From Ophioderma brevispina (taxonomy: Eukaryota > Echinodermata > Ophiuroidea > Amphilepidida > Ophiodermatidae), in contig JAMKCH010022464.1 in NCBI GenBank assembly GCA_023653785.1, forward strand, positions 1 through 64,000: DNA of 64,000 nt, written 5' to 3'. How positions within the stretch are numbered: position 1 is the stretch's first letter; the number at the start of each line of letters is the position of its first letter. The translations under genes were made by a program, and so were the position numbers. The notes beneath the pieces are model-generated. The model made no database searches. It saw only the letters and a program-made list of their open reading frames with translations, and had not been told where the DNA came from. This document shows positions 27,801 through 42,800 of this stretch, in pieces.

Positions 27801-30800
27801 TTTACTTGCTGTATTTTTCTCATTTATACCCTGTGAAATCTTAGGGCTAAAGGATGTTTGGTTTGGATGTTATGAGTGAAAATACGCACCATTTTGGTTG
27901 ACAAATATTATTTTACACAGTACTCTATTGGGATTACCAAATCGTGTTTTTAGCTCTCACTTCAAAACGGGTTGCAAAATTTTACAGGGGTTTTGGGGTG
28001 AAGGCCATTCTTTCAAGATGAAAAATCTATAGACTTAAATCAGGTCATTTCCCTTTAAAGCCACAAAGGTCACAGACTCGTCAAACAGGGTGAGTGCTGT
28101 GGGAATCAACTCTGTCGTGCTTTCTTGTGGTTAATACAATGATCCATTGACTGCTGAATAAAAGAAGTACTCCATAGTGGTTTTAGTATAAAATCATTCT
28201 GTTTACCCATAAGGGCATTGATTTGGACTTAATCATTTCAGGTGAGGACTATAATGTACATAAAAGCTTTACAATCATGCAAAAATATAATTTTAACAAA
28301 ATCTTCAGGGTGCACTATTTTCCAAATGAGCCAGTCTGTTTAAATGTGCAGGAAAATATCATTTGAGACTAAGAAGTCAAAGGTCATTTAAGGCCATTGT
28401 GTAAAAAAAAAAAACATTAACAAGTTTTTTCACAGAAATAGTCAGGTTTTTCACCAATTTGCTCAGAATGATCCTTCGATAATTATTAGGCAATAGGGCA
28501 ATCATTTAGCTTCATTTTAGGCCATTTTGTAAATGCTTGAAAAAAAATGTTTCCCCAGAAATGGATGTAGTTTCCCAAAGTCCCTCAAAATGATCTTTGA
28601 GCAGCAGTATTCTAAGGTAGGGGTCAAAGATATCTAAGGTTCATTTGATGTCTGTTCAAAATGCTTAATATGTCAAATGATTATATCGGTAAGATGTTTA
28701 GAGGTTCGTGGGTGAATTTTAAGCTTATTAGTACAAAAATGCTTCCACAAGACATACAGCCCAACTTATCAGGAATCATTGAACAATGGATAGGATTTAA
28801 AGCAACAATGGCCAGCACATTCTCAGAAAATATGAAATTTCTTCAATTTGCTCAGCTTTGCTCGCAAATGATAGTCTAGGCCATCGGAAGAATAGAGATA
28901 TTTTACTCTAAAATAACATACCCAGAAGCAGATAGGGACGTAAAAGGAGAGGCTAAAGACATCCACACTGTTAAAAATAAACCTGTAAAAAAACAGGCAT
29001 TTGACTGGCAGCTGGGACTCACTACATGCAGAACGTAAAATAACTGGAGCCGTAAAAATACGAAACCATTGCAGGGAACGTAAAAAGGACGTAAAAGGAG
29101 AGGCTAAAGACATCCACACTGTTAAAAATAAACCTGTAAAAAAACAGGCATTTGACTGGCAGCTGGGACTCACTACATGCAGAACGTAAAATAACTGGAG
29201 CCGTAAAAATACGAAACCATTGCAGGGAACGTAAAATAACGGCGTAAAATCTCAGCTTCAACGTTATTGTTGGTTTGTTGACTTGTTTAAACAATATTAA
29301 TAATTAAAACGTTATTACAATCCTCTCAAATTTTCACATTGTAGCTATGGCATCCTACAAACGTTGTATTTACGTTACCACGTGGTTGTAAAAAGTTATA
29401 TTTCAGGCAAACATTTTTGAGAAAAAAGTAATAAACAAAGGGAAAAAGTGAAGAAATAAAGTTTAAACCTGTTTATACACTTTGTTTTATATGGTAATGT
29501 TACAGTCCAAATTCTAATGTCAACATCATCATATGAATAAACTCAATAATGTACCTTGTCCATTCGAACCAGGGCCTTAACATTACAAGTCCTAAACCTA
29601 ACCACTACACTACATGACTTTACTAATAGCAGAAGCCTAAAATTAAAATATATATTGTGTGTACTACTTTTTTCAAAAGTAAACAAATATAATACAAAAA
29701 GGAGAAAAAGATCTTTTTAAAACTATTTTTAAAAAGATAGGAAAATTAGATTGCATTTTGGAATGACGTTACTTACTAATTATTAACAACATTTTATGGT
29801 AAAACAATTTTTCATATTTCGATTCTTACATTAAAAACAAGTAGTAAAAAACAGGTTTTTTGTTTTTAACCAAAATAATGTAATATTACGGATGGAAAAA
29901 TATAATAAACGCGTCAGCTTATAAATACTCTTTTCAAAAGGGTAGGATTTTTTTAGCCACTGTTTATGTACATTTTTCTTCTCCAATTGTAATTTTATGG
30001 TAGGTATAGGTATTTAAAGCTGAAGAGATGATTGAATTTAATTGGAGTGTACGGAATTTAAAAGGTAAAGTCTGGTTAAAAGAAGAACATTTTAACCACT
30101 GAGGTAATTGTAGGCTAACTATTAAGTTTGCTGTAACATTAATCAACTCCAAAATGTGGTCTATTACATGAATATATCATAGACTTGTAAATCATGATAT
30201 TGTAATACTACAGAGGTCACAGACCAGTCAAACAAGGTGCATGTGTGAGAATCAACTCTAGGGTGTTGTTTTTTGTGTTACACGCCATTTCCACGTCATT
30301 GATGATTAACGTTGCCGGGGACATTAATTATAAAATCATTCTGTTTACCAATGAGCGTGATGATTTGGTGAAGCTTAATTGAATTCAGGTGAGGGCATTG
30401 TAGATAAAAGCTTATAACTATGCAAATATCACTTTGAAAAAATCTAGAGGGTGACTATTTTTCAAATGTGCCAGTGTTTCTTTGGTCAAAAGTCATCAAC
30501 ATTAGGTGTCATTTCAGGTTGGTATTCAACACCTATGAGATGAAGGGTTAACAGGTCAAAATGTACCCTGGCCACATGTTTGTGGGTGGTCATTTTTCAA
30601 AATGCTCTTTTCGAGAAATATTGCAATTTTTTTTTAAAACAACACACACACACACAAAACACACACCACGCACATCTACTATGGGAGAAGAAATCATGCT
30701 ATTTAATGTCAAAATGAACCAGTTTCTTTGGCAACTGTTTGCAACTGTCTTTAATTAACAGAAAAAAAGTGCAATACTAAATTAGGTTTATTCCACATCT

Positions 30801-33800
30801 TGTTGTTTTTTTCAAAGGTGCGACAACGAGAGATTTCAATAACAGGTGTCCTGAAAATGTGCAAATTGCTGATTTTGGCACTGGTGCTAAGCTTTATATC
30901 AAAAAGATCCGCCCCCTGTAAGGATTAAGCTGAGAACCTCTTTCTTGGTATCCAAAATTGTGAAATTTCTAATTTAGTATAGGAGCAACTACGATATTCA
31001 GCCTATTTTTTATCATGAAATATAAGCATACACAAATCACCCTTGTGTTTTCATTTTAAGTTATTTCTCTAACCAAATAAAGGGTTAGGGAATCTATGAG
31101 CGTCTAATTTAATGAAATCGCTAATATCGGCAGAAAATATGGAAGCCTGAAATCAGATCTCGTTTGCACTTTAATTGCAAATGAACCAGTTTTTTCTTAG
31201 ACGCTGTTGTAAACTTGTCTTTAAACAGAATTAAAGTGCAATCCTAGATTACACTTTATCCCTAAATGGTTTTTTTTTTTTGTGATCATAATACTGGTCA
31301 AAAGTGGAATCCATTTTGGTCATGTACAACTGTCTTGAACTGTCTTGCAGAATAAAGTGCACACCAATTATTACACTATTTCTGTAATATTCATGTCTAT
31401 TGCACTAAACTGTACTACCATGGATGGCATAATTTTCTGACATATACTCACCATAATATCACACATACATATGCATACAGCAAACTACTAACCACACACA
31501 CCATTTACACACCCACCAATTTGTATAGGGAATCAATGAACGCACATCTCTCATGACTCATTAAGGCTGTACTCTAGCTTCGAGCTTGCGATTGCTGATG
31601 GGGTTCCCCCTCATTTGGCAAAATAGTTGTGTTTAATAATATATAATAAAATATGCCGAGATTTTATATAGCCCTTAGCTATGGCCTCTAACGCTTCACA
31701 AATGGTCGCTGATCACTGGGTGGCCCAACCATACATAAACCATTTAGGCATCATTTCATGGGATGCAGCAGATCGGGATGCACGCTTTCCCTTATCAGCA
31801 TTTCTAACCATACTCATCCGATGATTAACCTATCGCAGCCAGGGACCGACCTTCCTTAAAGTATCGGTCATGTGGGTAATATGTCGTGACAACATGTATA
31901 ACTGTCGCCTTGTATTTCTGTCCGAGGGATATTACACAGATAGCTGAATCTCACAGGGCTCGATCGAACGCACGCCTATACGCTTGGATGAACATACACT
32001 GGAGTCGAGCGCTTACCTGTCGAGCTATCTTGTCCGCTCTTGTTTTTTGCATAATATACGTAATGCTTGTCCATGTACTAGTCACTGTGTGAAATAGCTA
32101 AGCTCAAATCGAAGTTCTTCATATAAAAAATCACAACTTTGTTATAAATTCCGGATCCGGAATTTTTGTTATACGTCTTATGGCACGTAATACGGTACAT
32201 AAATGTTTACTGCATCAAAACGAAAGATCGGATTCATCTCAAACTTTGGAATTGTGCATTTTAGGTTACTATCTTTAGTTCTAGTTGACCATTTTCAATT
32301 ATTACACAAAAAAATTATATTTGGAAATCTCTGAGTCAGCCTTTAAAGGCAAACACAGAATAAAGTGTATTGTTATACTTCTGAGCTAGGATAACCTTCT
32401 GATGACTATTGTTCAGAAGAAATTTTGTGTTAGGTTGAAGGAAGTATATATGATACAAGTACACACACAGGGGCGGATCCAGAATTTCTCAATAGAGGGG
32501 CGCCAAATTCTGAATTAAAAGCCGGGGTTGGGCGTACTGCCTCCGCTGGGTGCCGCTCACAAAGCTAGATCTATACGGCGCCCGACGCCCTGTACCGTCA
32601 TTCTTATCTAAAGGGCGCCCTGTGTGTAAAAAAGTCATTTTTATAATCTACAGTGTGCGCCCGGTACTCTATGCGGCACCTGGCGCCCTGCAAAAAATAA
32701 GAGGGGCGCGCCCCCTCTAAATCTACCTCTGACACATATACACACACATACACACACTAGAAGATAATTACATGGTCCATTCCCTTGTCAAAAAGCATGG
32801 GAATATCTCCCATGGGATTTCATATGCTGGATAATGTATACTTCTGGATCACCCTCCAAAAAACATTAACAGTGAAGAAGATACAGTAAAGACACACAAG
32901 TGGTAGTTTTCATGATGTAATTTTTCACGAAAAATTATGAAAAAAACCTCTTTAGTTGTTTTGAACTTGCAATCTTATGTAGGCATAAGTGTAGTGTGTC
33001 TTCTTAAATTTGGGCCACAATCATGGCAAAAAAAAAGACTGTTTAGTTGATATTGAACTCAGATTCATTGGACCTCTAGGTGACCTTTGACCTAAAATGA
33101 ATGAATTCATCTCAGGACACTACAAAGATATTTATACTATCACTACCTTTGGTTGATATTGACTTTAGATATTTTATGTGATACATAAAATCTAACCAAA
33201 ATCTAACGTAAATCATAGATCACACACACACCCACAGAAGGAAAACACTACAGCAGACTCTCTTTTTCTGGCTTAAGTCAAGAGGAATAACAAAATAAAT
33301 TAAGGTACTGTTTATAAATACTTTGGTTGGGGCTGACCAGGGGTGGATCCAACCCTTGATATTTCAGTTTTCCAAGACACACTTTTTAATGAAAAGTTAA
33401 CATTCTCAATTTAAAATTGCAAATTGGATAGTAACAAAAATAATGATACTTTGGTCAAGTTTGAATGGAGCAAAAAAATCCTTAAAGTTTTGGATACCAA
33501 CCGGACACTTTTATCCTCTTTTTGGGATCTATTTTTATCTTCCACTACATTTTCCACCCCCACCAGAGTATTTATGAACACTCCCTAAACTTGTTATGTG
33601 TCAAATAATTAATATTCACAAATTGTTCTTGTTCCTAAAGCATCTCTATGGAAGCGTATTGGACCTGTGTACTGTCAGGCAGGAATGAGTGCCGTGATTA
33701 ACGAGGTATGTATGAAATGTATTATCAACAATGTATAGCCACAATATGGAAATATACATTTATTCTTACACATTAGTTGCAATCAGGGGTAAAATGGTGT

Positions 33801-36800
33801 GCAAATTGGATATGCCCAACTTGAGTATATATTTCTTTGAGCTACAGTCTGTTGAACCAATAAAAATAGTTATGTAACCACTTGTACTTTGGCAATAATG
33901 ATATCCTCAAATTTTTGATAGGATAAGAGACTTGATAGACATAATAGGCATCAACTTGTTTTCCTAATCGACTGATGTCTGGATCTTGAAAATAACAACT
34001 CAAATAGTCCTCGTAAATTCAAATTTAGGCTACTGTTAGAATCTATGTGCTGTGCAAGTGACTGTTACGTGGCCCTGGTATCTACACTGGGTTAACCACA
34101 AAGCATGCATTACATGAATATCATAGACTCCTACTCATTGATATTAAAACCACAAAGGTCACAGACCGGTCATAAAAGGTGGATGCCATGGGAGTCAACT
34201 CTGGCATGGTTTTTTTTTTGTTAAATGTCATTTCTGTCAATAATAAAATCATTCTCTTTAGGCTTAAGGGCATTGATTTGGGCTTAATCATTTTAAGTGA
34301 AGGCTAGCTTTACGGTATGAGCACGATAATTTTAGAATTTTTTTCATGTTTGGTTATTTGTAAAAGCTAATGGTTTAATTCAATTGGTCATCAGAAACTA
34401 TTGTGATCTGATGTAAAAAAATCCCAATTTACATGCATGCTTAATTAGCACAATCAATTATGCACATATATAATAAGGCATACTTGAAGCATGATAGCAG
34501 CACTGCTGTAGGTGGTAACAATATCAACTTATACATTATTTTTTAAAGCTTAACCCTCGTCTACCTGAGCCATTTTTTGTAACAAAACTCCCGAAGGGGG
34601 GGGTGGTTACCACCCCCCTGTGATTTTCGTTACTGAACACCCGATTCCTGTAAATTGGTACTAAAGGATAGCTTAGAGTTTCTTCTTTCAATTGGTACCA
34701 AAATAAGTATAACATCCACCATTAGGACGTCACATGACGTCATATGTTGAGGAAAGTAGAAAAATACTAATATAGGGTGAAAATTGATTATTTCGCAATT
34801 TGCGACTCAAACACCCCTTATTAAGCTCTAAAAATGATGTCATTATATTTAACACTAGTAATTTTCCACAAGTAGAGTCAAAAAACCGCATGAAAATCTG
34901 ATTTTCCTAACCTTTTTGGCGAAAAAAATGAATTTTTCACTGGTGTGTGTTAGGGAATGGCAGTTTTGCTGGACATGCGAACTTTATGAAGTCACTGTGA
35001 CGTAATGCAGGCATGTGAGTACTCATTTTGGTTCAATGGAAGAAGAGGACCATAGCTATCTAGTTGGTACAAATCACGTGTCTGTGATTGTGCCGTGTTG
35101 TGTTGGCATTGTGGTGGTACTTATCTTCGGAGGGGGGGGGTGGTTAACCACCCCCCCCCCATCGATCACTTTGGGATCACCCTTGTATCTTACCGATACC
35201 ATGGTGGATGTTTGTTTTTGGATATTTAAAATGAAGCGGGAACATGTCAATTGATCAATTACTAAATAATTTGGACCAAAAAAAAAGGGGGGTTTTTCGC
35301 AACGCGGGGGAAAAACCTGAAAGGGGGGGGGGGTGTAACACCCCCCCCCTGCGGTAGGACGAGGGTTTGTTAAGTCTATCTTAAAGGGGATTGTCCGATC
35401 GTCTTGGGGATTAACCCGGAAGTATAAATTTTGATATCGGATGAAAGGCGTATTTTTCTCAGTGTGGTCCTTGAATTTGAGCTTTAAAATCCATTTCTTT
35501 CTCAGTGTAGATAAAAAACTGCGTTTTAGTGGTTAAACCATTCAATTATTATACACAGTAGTGAATAGGTTTGCACTATGCATTATCGCGTCTAGCATCA
35601 AAACCGCCAAGTTTTTACCATGGCGTACTAATAGTCAGTGTGTACAAGGGTCAGGTTTTCATTTCAAGTAGAGAACACGATAGAGAAAAATTGGAACAAG
35701 CACCCTCTTTAAGCTAGTGCTTTGACATTCTCAAAATTCAAAATTTATGTTTGTGTAAAAAAATATTCAAAAAAAAAGAAAATCAATAAAAATCGTCTCA
35801 GCTAATTAATTGCATAAGCATCCACAGTTCCCCCATGAAAAATAAAATTAGGAAAACAAGTAATCGTACAAGAACAGATTCATTCATAAACAACAACGCC
35901 AGCAAGTTCATTGACAAAATTATAAAATACAATCAGAGGGGCGTTCCAAACATCGTACTTAAAGGGATTAGCAGCGTTGCAATCCAAAATATCGAAAAAA
36001 TAATCAAAATCAATTATTTTGTATTTTTGTTACTGCCATGGATATGCGAACATTAACTGACAAGTGTTGGGCCTGAAATCTGTGTATTAAGGACATGGCG
36101 GGTGGGGGACTTGTTATCTGATTCTGTAAGTTCTATACGTGCATATCAAAATTCCGACTTACGATAATAAAAAGCCTTTCCCATTGAAATCCACAGTTTT
36201 TCACGTGATATTGTGCACCGATCAATAGAGTTTGACCTCCAACACAAGCATGATTGATATTTGTTCATTGTGTACTGATGTAAACCACAATCGGCTGTTT
36301 AGTGCAGATTTTGAGATACCGTCGCTGTGTGTCTATTTGTGGGAGACGGTATGACAAATTTCCTTTCCTCAAATACTTCATTTTTTTCACTATTTGGTGG
36401 TTTGTTTCTACATTAAAGCAGTTATATGGAATTGTACACACTTATCCCTGATTTATAAGTTAAAAAAACTGCATTTCCTTCTCCACATTTTTTCGATTTT
36501 CTCGCATTATCGCTGCTAATCCATTTAAATGATAAAGGACAATTTGAAAAAATGGTAAAAATATATAGAAACCATTTTTTTATTATTATGCAAATAATAT
36601 TCAAATTATTTTTCTCAAAGTAAGTTTAAAAACAAGGACTCAATTTTTTGTTGAATAAATGGTATCAATAGCTTATTTAGTTTTTCAGATATAATTTTTG
36701 AATCAATGTTTAAATATAGCAGGTTGAAAAAATATAGAACTACATTATAAAAATTACTGGGTGAAAAACAATAAAAATAACAAGAAATAGAATTGCGTGC

Positions 36801-39800
36801 TTTTCAGTTGGCATCTTTAAATTATCGTCACTTTGGAACCGCAGCTCCGATTTCCATTAAAGGTGCAACAAGAGATTTTGAGGCACCCAAGTATTGTGTC
36901 ATAATAGTAATTTCATATAGATTAGACACTCAACAGATTTTTTACCTTGTATTTGGCTACATAAATGTTTTAAAAGAGAGAAAAAGGGTGATTTTGATTT
37001 TGATTTGCTTATATTTCAATGTAAAACATAGGCTGAATTTCGTATTTGCTCCTATATATGAAATTAGAAATTTCACAATTTTTGTACAAAGAAACATTTC
37101 TCAGCTTAATTCTTTCAGATGGGGATATTTTTGATGGAAAACTTTAACATCAGGGCAAAAATCGGTACTTTTGATTTTTTATGGACACCTGATATGTGAA
37201 ATCTCTCGTTGCACCTTTAAACAAAAAGCATATTAAAATACTATTTCCCCTTCTTTCTATAAGATCATATTGCGAAACACATCATTTACACAATAATTAT
37301 AGGTCTCATACCTTAAAATCATGCAAAAATATCAATTTTGAACAATCTTGAGGGTGCACTATTTTTCAAATGTGCCAGTGTGTGTTTAACCCTCCTGAGC
37401 TGGCCAATTTTGTTGGTTGTTTATTGGAATGGAAGATATATTTAGCCAATTAGAGACATGAAAAGAAAACAACTTTGTACAGATATATACAGAAGGTATA
37501 TTTTGATTGGTCAGGCATGTACATTGCTACTGTGGCATGTAGGTAGTCACTGACCATTTTAGGGGGTGTTGCCGGCAAAACTATCCATTTGCCAACACAA
37601 TTTTTTTAAATCGACTCACTGCAATTGCCAGGTAAACATGAGTGTACTCACCGAGTGAAGTGAGCCAGAAAATTTTTAAAATTGTGTCGGCAAATGTACA
37701 GTTCTGCCGGTAACACTATTTTTTACTGTAAAAAATGTGAGAGGGGACCAATATCATTACAAAATTGTTCAGTTATACATTGTATTAGGAATCAGAAGTA
37801 ATAGATCTTCCAACAAAATCAGTAAACCTATATCTATTTTAAATTAATACTGATTTGGATGACAAGTCAACATTTTGCCAATATTCTGCAAATGAGGGTG
37901 TCACACCCCCTCTAGGGACGGCCCTGATCATTGATGACATTGGAAGAAGAGAGTTGAACTTCTTTCGTAGTACAGATTGGAGATGAGTGCAGTACAGACA
38001 GAACAACAAAATTAACATGCTACCTTATTGAGTGTGTGCATCTCATTCACCATGCATCAAGACTATGTCCACTAGAATAATAAGATAAGGATAAGGACCT
38101 AGCCTCAGTGCATTCGACAGGATAATCGCACTTGACCGTATGGGTCAGTGCAGGCAGCACGAGAGCCGGAGGCCGTCATATACTTTGAGAAAACAATAGT
38201 ATCAAATCATTACATTAACATTAATAATTAACGTAATTTATCTAAATTTTGAGGTAGTTTTTAAAATAAATTAAAAACACTTCTATACTCCAACATGTCC
38301 AAAGTTATACTCTATAAATAGTGCCAAAAAGACCTTGACGCAATTCATTGTTGATTAGTTTGTTTTGAAAATGATCTGGAAGTGCGAGAAAAATCAGACT
38401 CTCTAAGACGCTTAGAGTGGCTAATCTTTCTCGCACCTCCCTGGCAGTTTCAAAACAAACCCATTAGTGATGAAACGCGTCAATGAAATTGAAAGAAAGA
38501 TAGACTTTTCGCACTGCACTTACTTTTTCCAAAACAAACCCATCAGTGACGATTGCATATAAATGCATATGAATTTTCTTCTACCAATTCCAATGCCCAC
38601 TGTATTACATGTTAAAGACCAACGCAGACATGTATGTACAAAACATGACTGGTTCTGCATTGAAAACGATTTTATTTGTGAATTTTGGGTTTCTTGAAGT
38701 ACACTTAATTCTCATGAGCCTACTATTATATAGCAACATGATATAGTCCATTTCTCTACCTCCGTGCAGTGATGTCATAACATTGACGCAGCTTGTACGC
38801 ACACGTCAATGTATGCCATCTTTGTGCGCGAGTGTAAAAACGCCGTCGCTTTAAGCCAGCGCGTGCGGTTTACTGGTGGGCCCATCAAATCTCGCGCTGA
38901 CGTCACGGCACAGAGGTAGGGAAGTTCAGTATAGCTGCTAAACTTTCTGAAAGGCTTTCTAATTTGACAAATTATAACATAAGGAATTTTATATTTAAGA
39001 TCAATATTTAATGTCAAACGTATCGTCCTTTGAGAGTACAAAAAAGCTTGTTCTCGTTAATTAAGATATACGCGTTTCGGAAAGAAACAGTACAAAATCA
39101 CATTATTTGGAATGGTCTGCGCATGTGAATTCAACTAATACTTTAAACGAGAAACCAATATTTTTTTCAACACAATAATTTAAGTTAGACTGACACCATA
39201 GATTGTAGATACTAAGTTCGTAGAGGGTATATATACGATGCAGGCATGTTACTTGATATTGAGCAGTAAGTCGATATCAAATGATTGACGGTATTTCTAG
39301 TAGCTAATAGGAGTTGTGACTAGTGGTGACCCGCGTGCATTATCTGATGACCCGTGCATTATCTGATGACCCGTGCATTATCTGACAGAGCCCAGTGCAT
39401 TCGTGAAAAACTAATGCACGCTGAAAACAATAGATAATATAACACAAGAAGTATATTATAGGTTACCATACCAGCATACCAGAGAATATGTTGGTACATA
39501 TAATGAATATCTGTGAATTTTTATTATTAATGACCAACCAGTGTGAAAAAACACTACAATTCATAACAAACATTTTGAAGATTCTAGAAATATGTACCGA
39601 CAAACATTTGTATGGCACTTCTATCAAATGTCAATAACATTGAGAGACATAAATTCATACTTTCTGTATTTTTTTGTCCAGTCAAATGTGTAAAAAGAGA
39701 AAATTTAAGTGATACATAAAGGGATACTAAAATATTCATAATTCTAAACATATTCACCAAATTTTGCTCTAATTTTCTGCAAGATCTTTGCTCTCCCTAA

Positions 39801-42800
39801 AGGGAAGTGAAATGTGTACCAAAGTAATAAAGCCATATTTTTAGACTGAACCCAAGCCTTGACAAAAGTAATCTTGCTATTTATTAGTTACACAGTATTG
39901 TATTATTGCCATTTAATCTCAATTGAAATAATCTTGCCATTTATTAGTTAAACAGTATTGTATTGCCATTTAATCTCAAATGAAATAATCTTGCTATTTA
40001 TTAGTAACACAGTATTGTATTATTGCCATTTAATCTCAATTGAAATTATGTTGAACTTTGTGTCTGCAGAGCTTGGAAATCAATTAGCAATTGAAGGGAG
40101 GGGCTACCCTACCTAGAGAAAGATTAAATAATTAAATTGGTACACTTCCTGGTGGTCTACTTACACAGCCACAAATACACATCATAGTTAGGTGCATTGG
40201 TAGTGCTAGGCTGAGGAGACTGACTGACATCAGGGGCCTGTTCCCTATGTGTGACTAACTCATGCGTATGTCCTATATAGCAGACCTTTTCATACCAATT
40301 ACACAGTGCTTTGGACAAATTGGTCCACTCGGGCATGACATAGTATGCACATAGATTTACGACTGAGTTTCTGGAACGGACCCAAGGTGATTTGGAGGCT
40401 CCAAATCAGGTGCTTGATAGTGAACCCTACCCATGGCAAAGACAATATTCTTTGAAATTTTTTGGAAGGTGATATGCTCCATCGTTCTCAGGATTTCTGA
40501 CTATATGCACAGCTGTTTGACCCTGTGCAAATTGTCTCTTTTATTTTTCGAACAATTTTAAGCAGTGGCGACACATTTTGACAACTGGTATAAGTAGGGG
40601 CATGCAAGAGCTATTACCTCTGAAAAAATCAGACAAATCCATTGTGGGAATCTTGCCATATAGGCCTACAAAGTTCACAATTTCTATGTTATAGCGCCCT
40701 CTATATGCCCATTTTCCATAGAAAGACGCGTAAAACTAGATTTTTAAGAAAAATCACATTTGCCCGCAATGAAATTTCATAAAAATTACACAGGATGTAG
40801 TCAGTGGAATAAATAATCAAAATCAGTTGTCAAAGTGTGTCACTATTGATATTTTTTTGTTTTATTTTGGTTTTGTCATAATAAATGAGACTGTTAAACA
40901 GCTGTCGAGCTATGAGTGAATGAGTGAAGTGTGACCCAATGAATGAGGCTAACTGTATCCTTAATGTGCTTTGTCAGAAATTTCAATCATGATCATGACT
41001 AAGGATTTTTAAAATAGTAAAATGTAAAATTGAACAACTTCAGCAATTTTCAAAGTTCCACGAAAACATAATAAATTCAAATAATATTAAGAAATGAATA
41101 CAATGTATATATGTTTGCCCCTTTTATTCATGCAGGATGTGCTGGTAATGGGAGGTCCAGGAAGCATTTATTGGCAAGGTTAGTAATAGACCAGATTCTT
41201 AGGTAGTTATAATTCCAAGTAGCCTGATGTTTGTTCAGTTTGTTCCCAGAAATGTTATCACCAGGCTTGGTTATATTTATGAACAAGAACACAAATGCCT
41301 GTGTCATTGAATAGGCCAGTAATGTTACTATCCTATTCTTAACAGCAAACAAGGTTAAATGGGTTTAATATTGACATGTGTTTCAATAGTATATATTACA
41401 TATTATATATATACAAGAGACTGAACAAAAATGTCACATCTTGCACTTCAAGCAATAATGGCATATTTTATGAAAGTGGATCAGATACATTTTGGTTTTA
41501 TGCCAGGGAAAGGAACAATAGAGGTTGTAAGAGGAATATCAAGCTTAAGGGAGGAATATCGAGCTAAAGGAAAGAAACTGTATTAACGGAGTGGCCGAGC
41601 TTTGAAAGTGCTCTAGTTTTCGAGATACCCCACTCTCGGTACAACAAAACACAACCACCTTTATTTGAAGGATAAATATATGAGATTTAAGAAAATGATG
41701 GTTGTGGTGGAAATATTTGGTGGCAGGATGATTTCTAGGCTGAAAAATGCATTTTGGGCTGCAAATTAAGCGAAATTATTTTTAAAAGATTTTTTTTAAG
41801 TAAAAATATTACAATCTTTTTTTATGGTATCCTTTTTGTTATTGATATAGGTTTTATACATTGCCTAAAGGGTTCAGGTAATACTCGTTGTGGTGACATG
41901 TGGTAAAAAAGATGCTTTTTTAGGAAAAAATTGATTTGGGGGCTAAAATTCTTGACCATTTATATATTGTATAAAACAGAAATCTATAATACTAGGCGGT
42001 CCCCGTGTTTCGTGATCACCTGGGTTTCGCGATCACCTGGCTTGAATGACACTCGGGTTTCGCGGTTCCTTTGACCTTGAATGACCCCGATGACCTTGTC
42101 GTGACCTTTGAAATTGTCGGCATCAACAATCAACCCCATCCACCAAGTTTCGTCTGGATACACCAATGTTTAACCCCATTTGACTTCCTTTGACCTTGAA
42201 TGACCCCCGATGACCTTGTCGTGACCTTTAAAATTTTCAGCATCAACAATTGACCTCACCCTCCAAGTTTCATGTCCATACACCAACGTTTACCCCATTT
42301 GACCTCCTTTGACCTTGAATGACCCCCGATGACCTTTGATCCACTAACCAATACAAACTCGGTCTTCGTTCAGTCAAGGGGCACCCACCCACCAAGTTTC
42401 AGGACCGTGCGACCCTCGGACTCCGAGAAAATAGATGCGGTCAGACACACAGAGCTACCGGTATTAAGGCGGTCCCCGGGTTTCGCGATCACCTGGGTTT
42501 CGCGATCACCTGGCATGAATGACCCTCGGGTTTCGTGTTGCCTTTGACCCGGAATGACCCCTGATGACCTTGTCGTGACCTTTAAAATTTTTGGCATCAT
42601 CAATCGCCCCCGCCCACCAAAGTTTACCCCATACCCTTTTGACTCCTTTGACCTTGAATGACCCCTTAATGACCTTGTCATGACCTTTAAAATGTTTTGC
42701 GTCAAAAATCGACCCCACCCTCCAAGTTTCATGTCCATACACCAACGTTTACCCCATTTGACCTCATTTGACCTTGAATGACCCCTGATGACCTTTGATC

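Noticed and set aside
36793..37134. 113-codon open frame
   Set aside because: It lies mostly within MITE family F2, whose other copies do not keep the frame.
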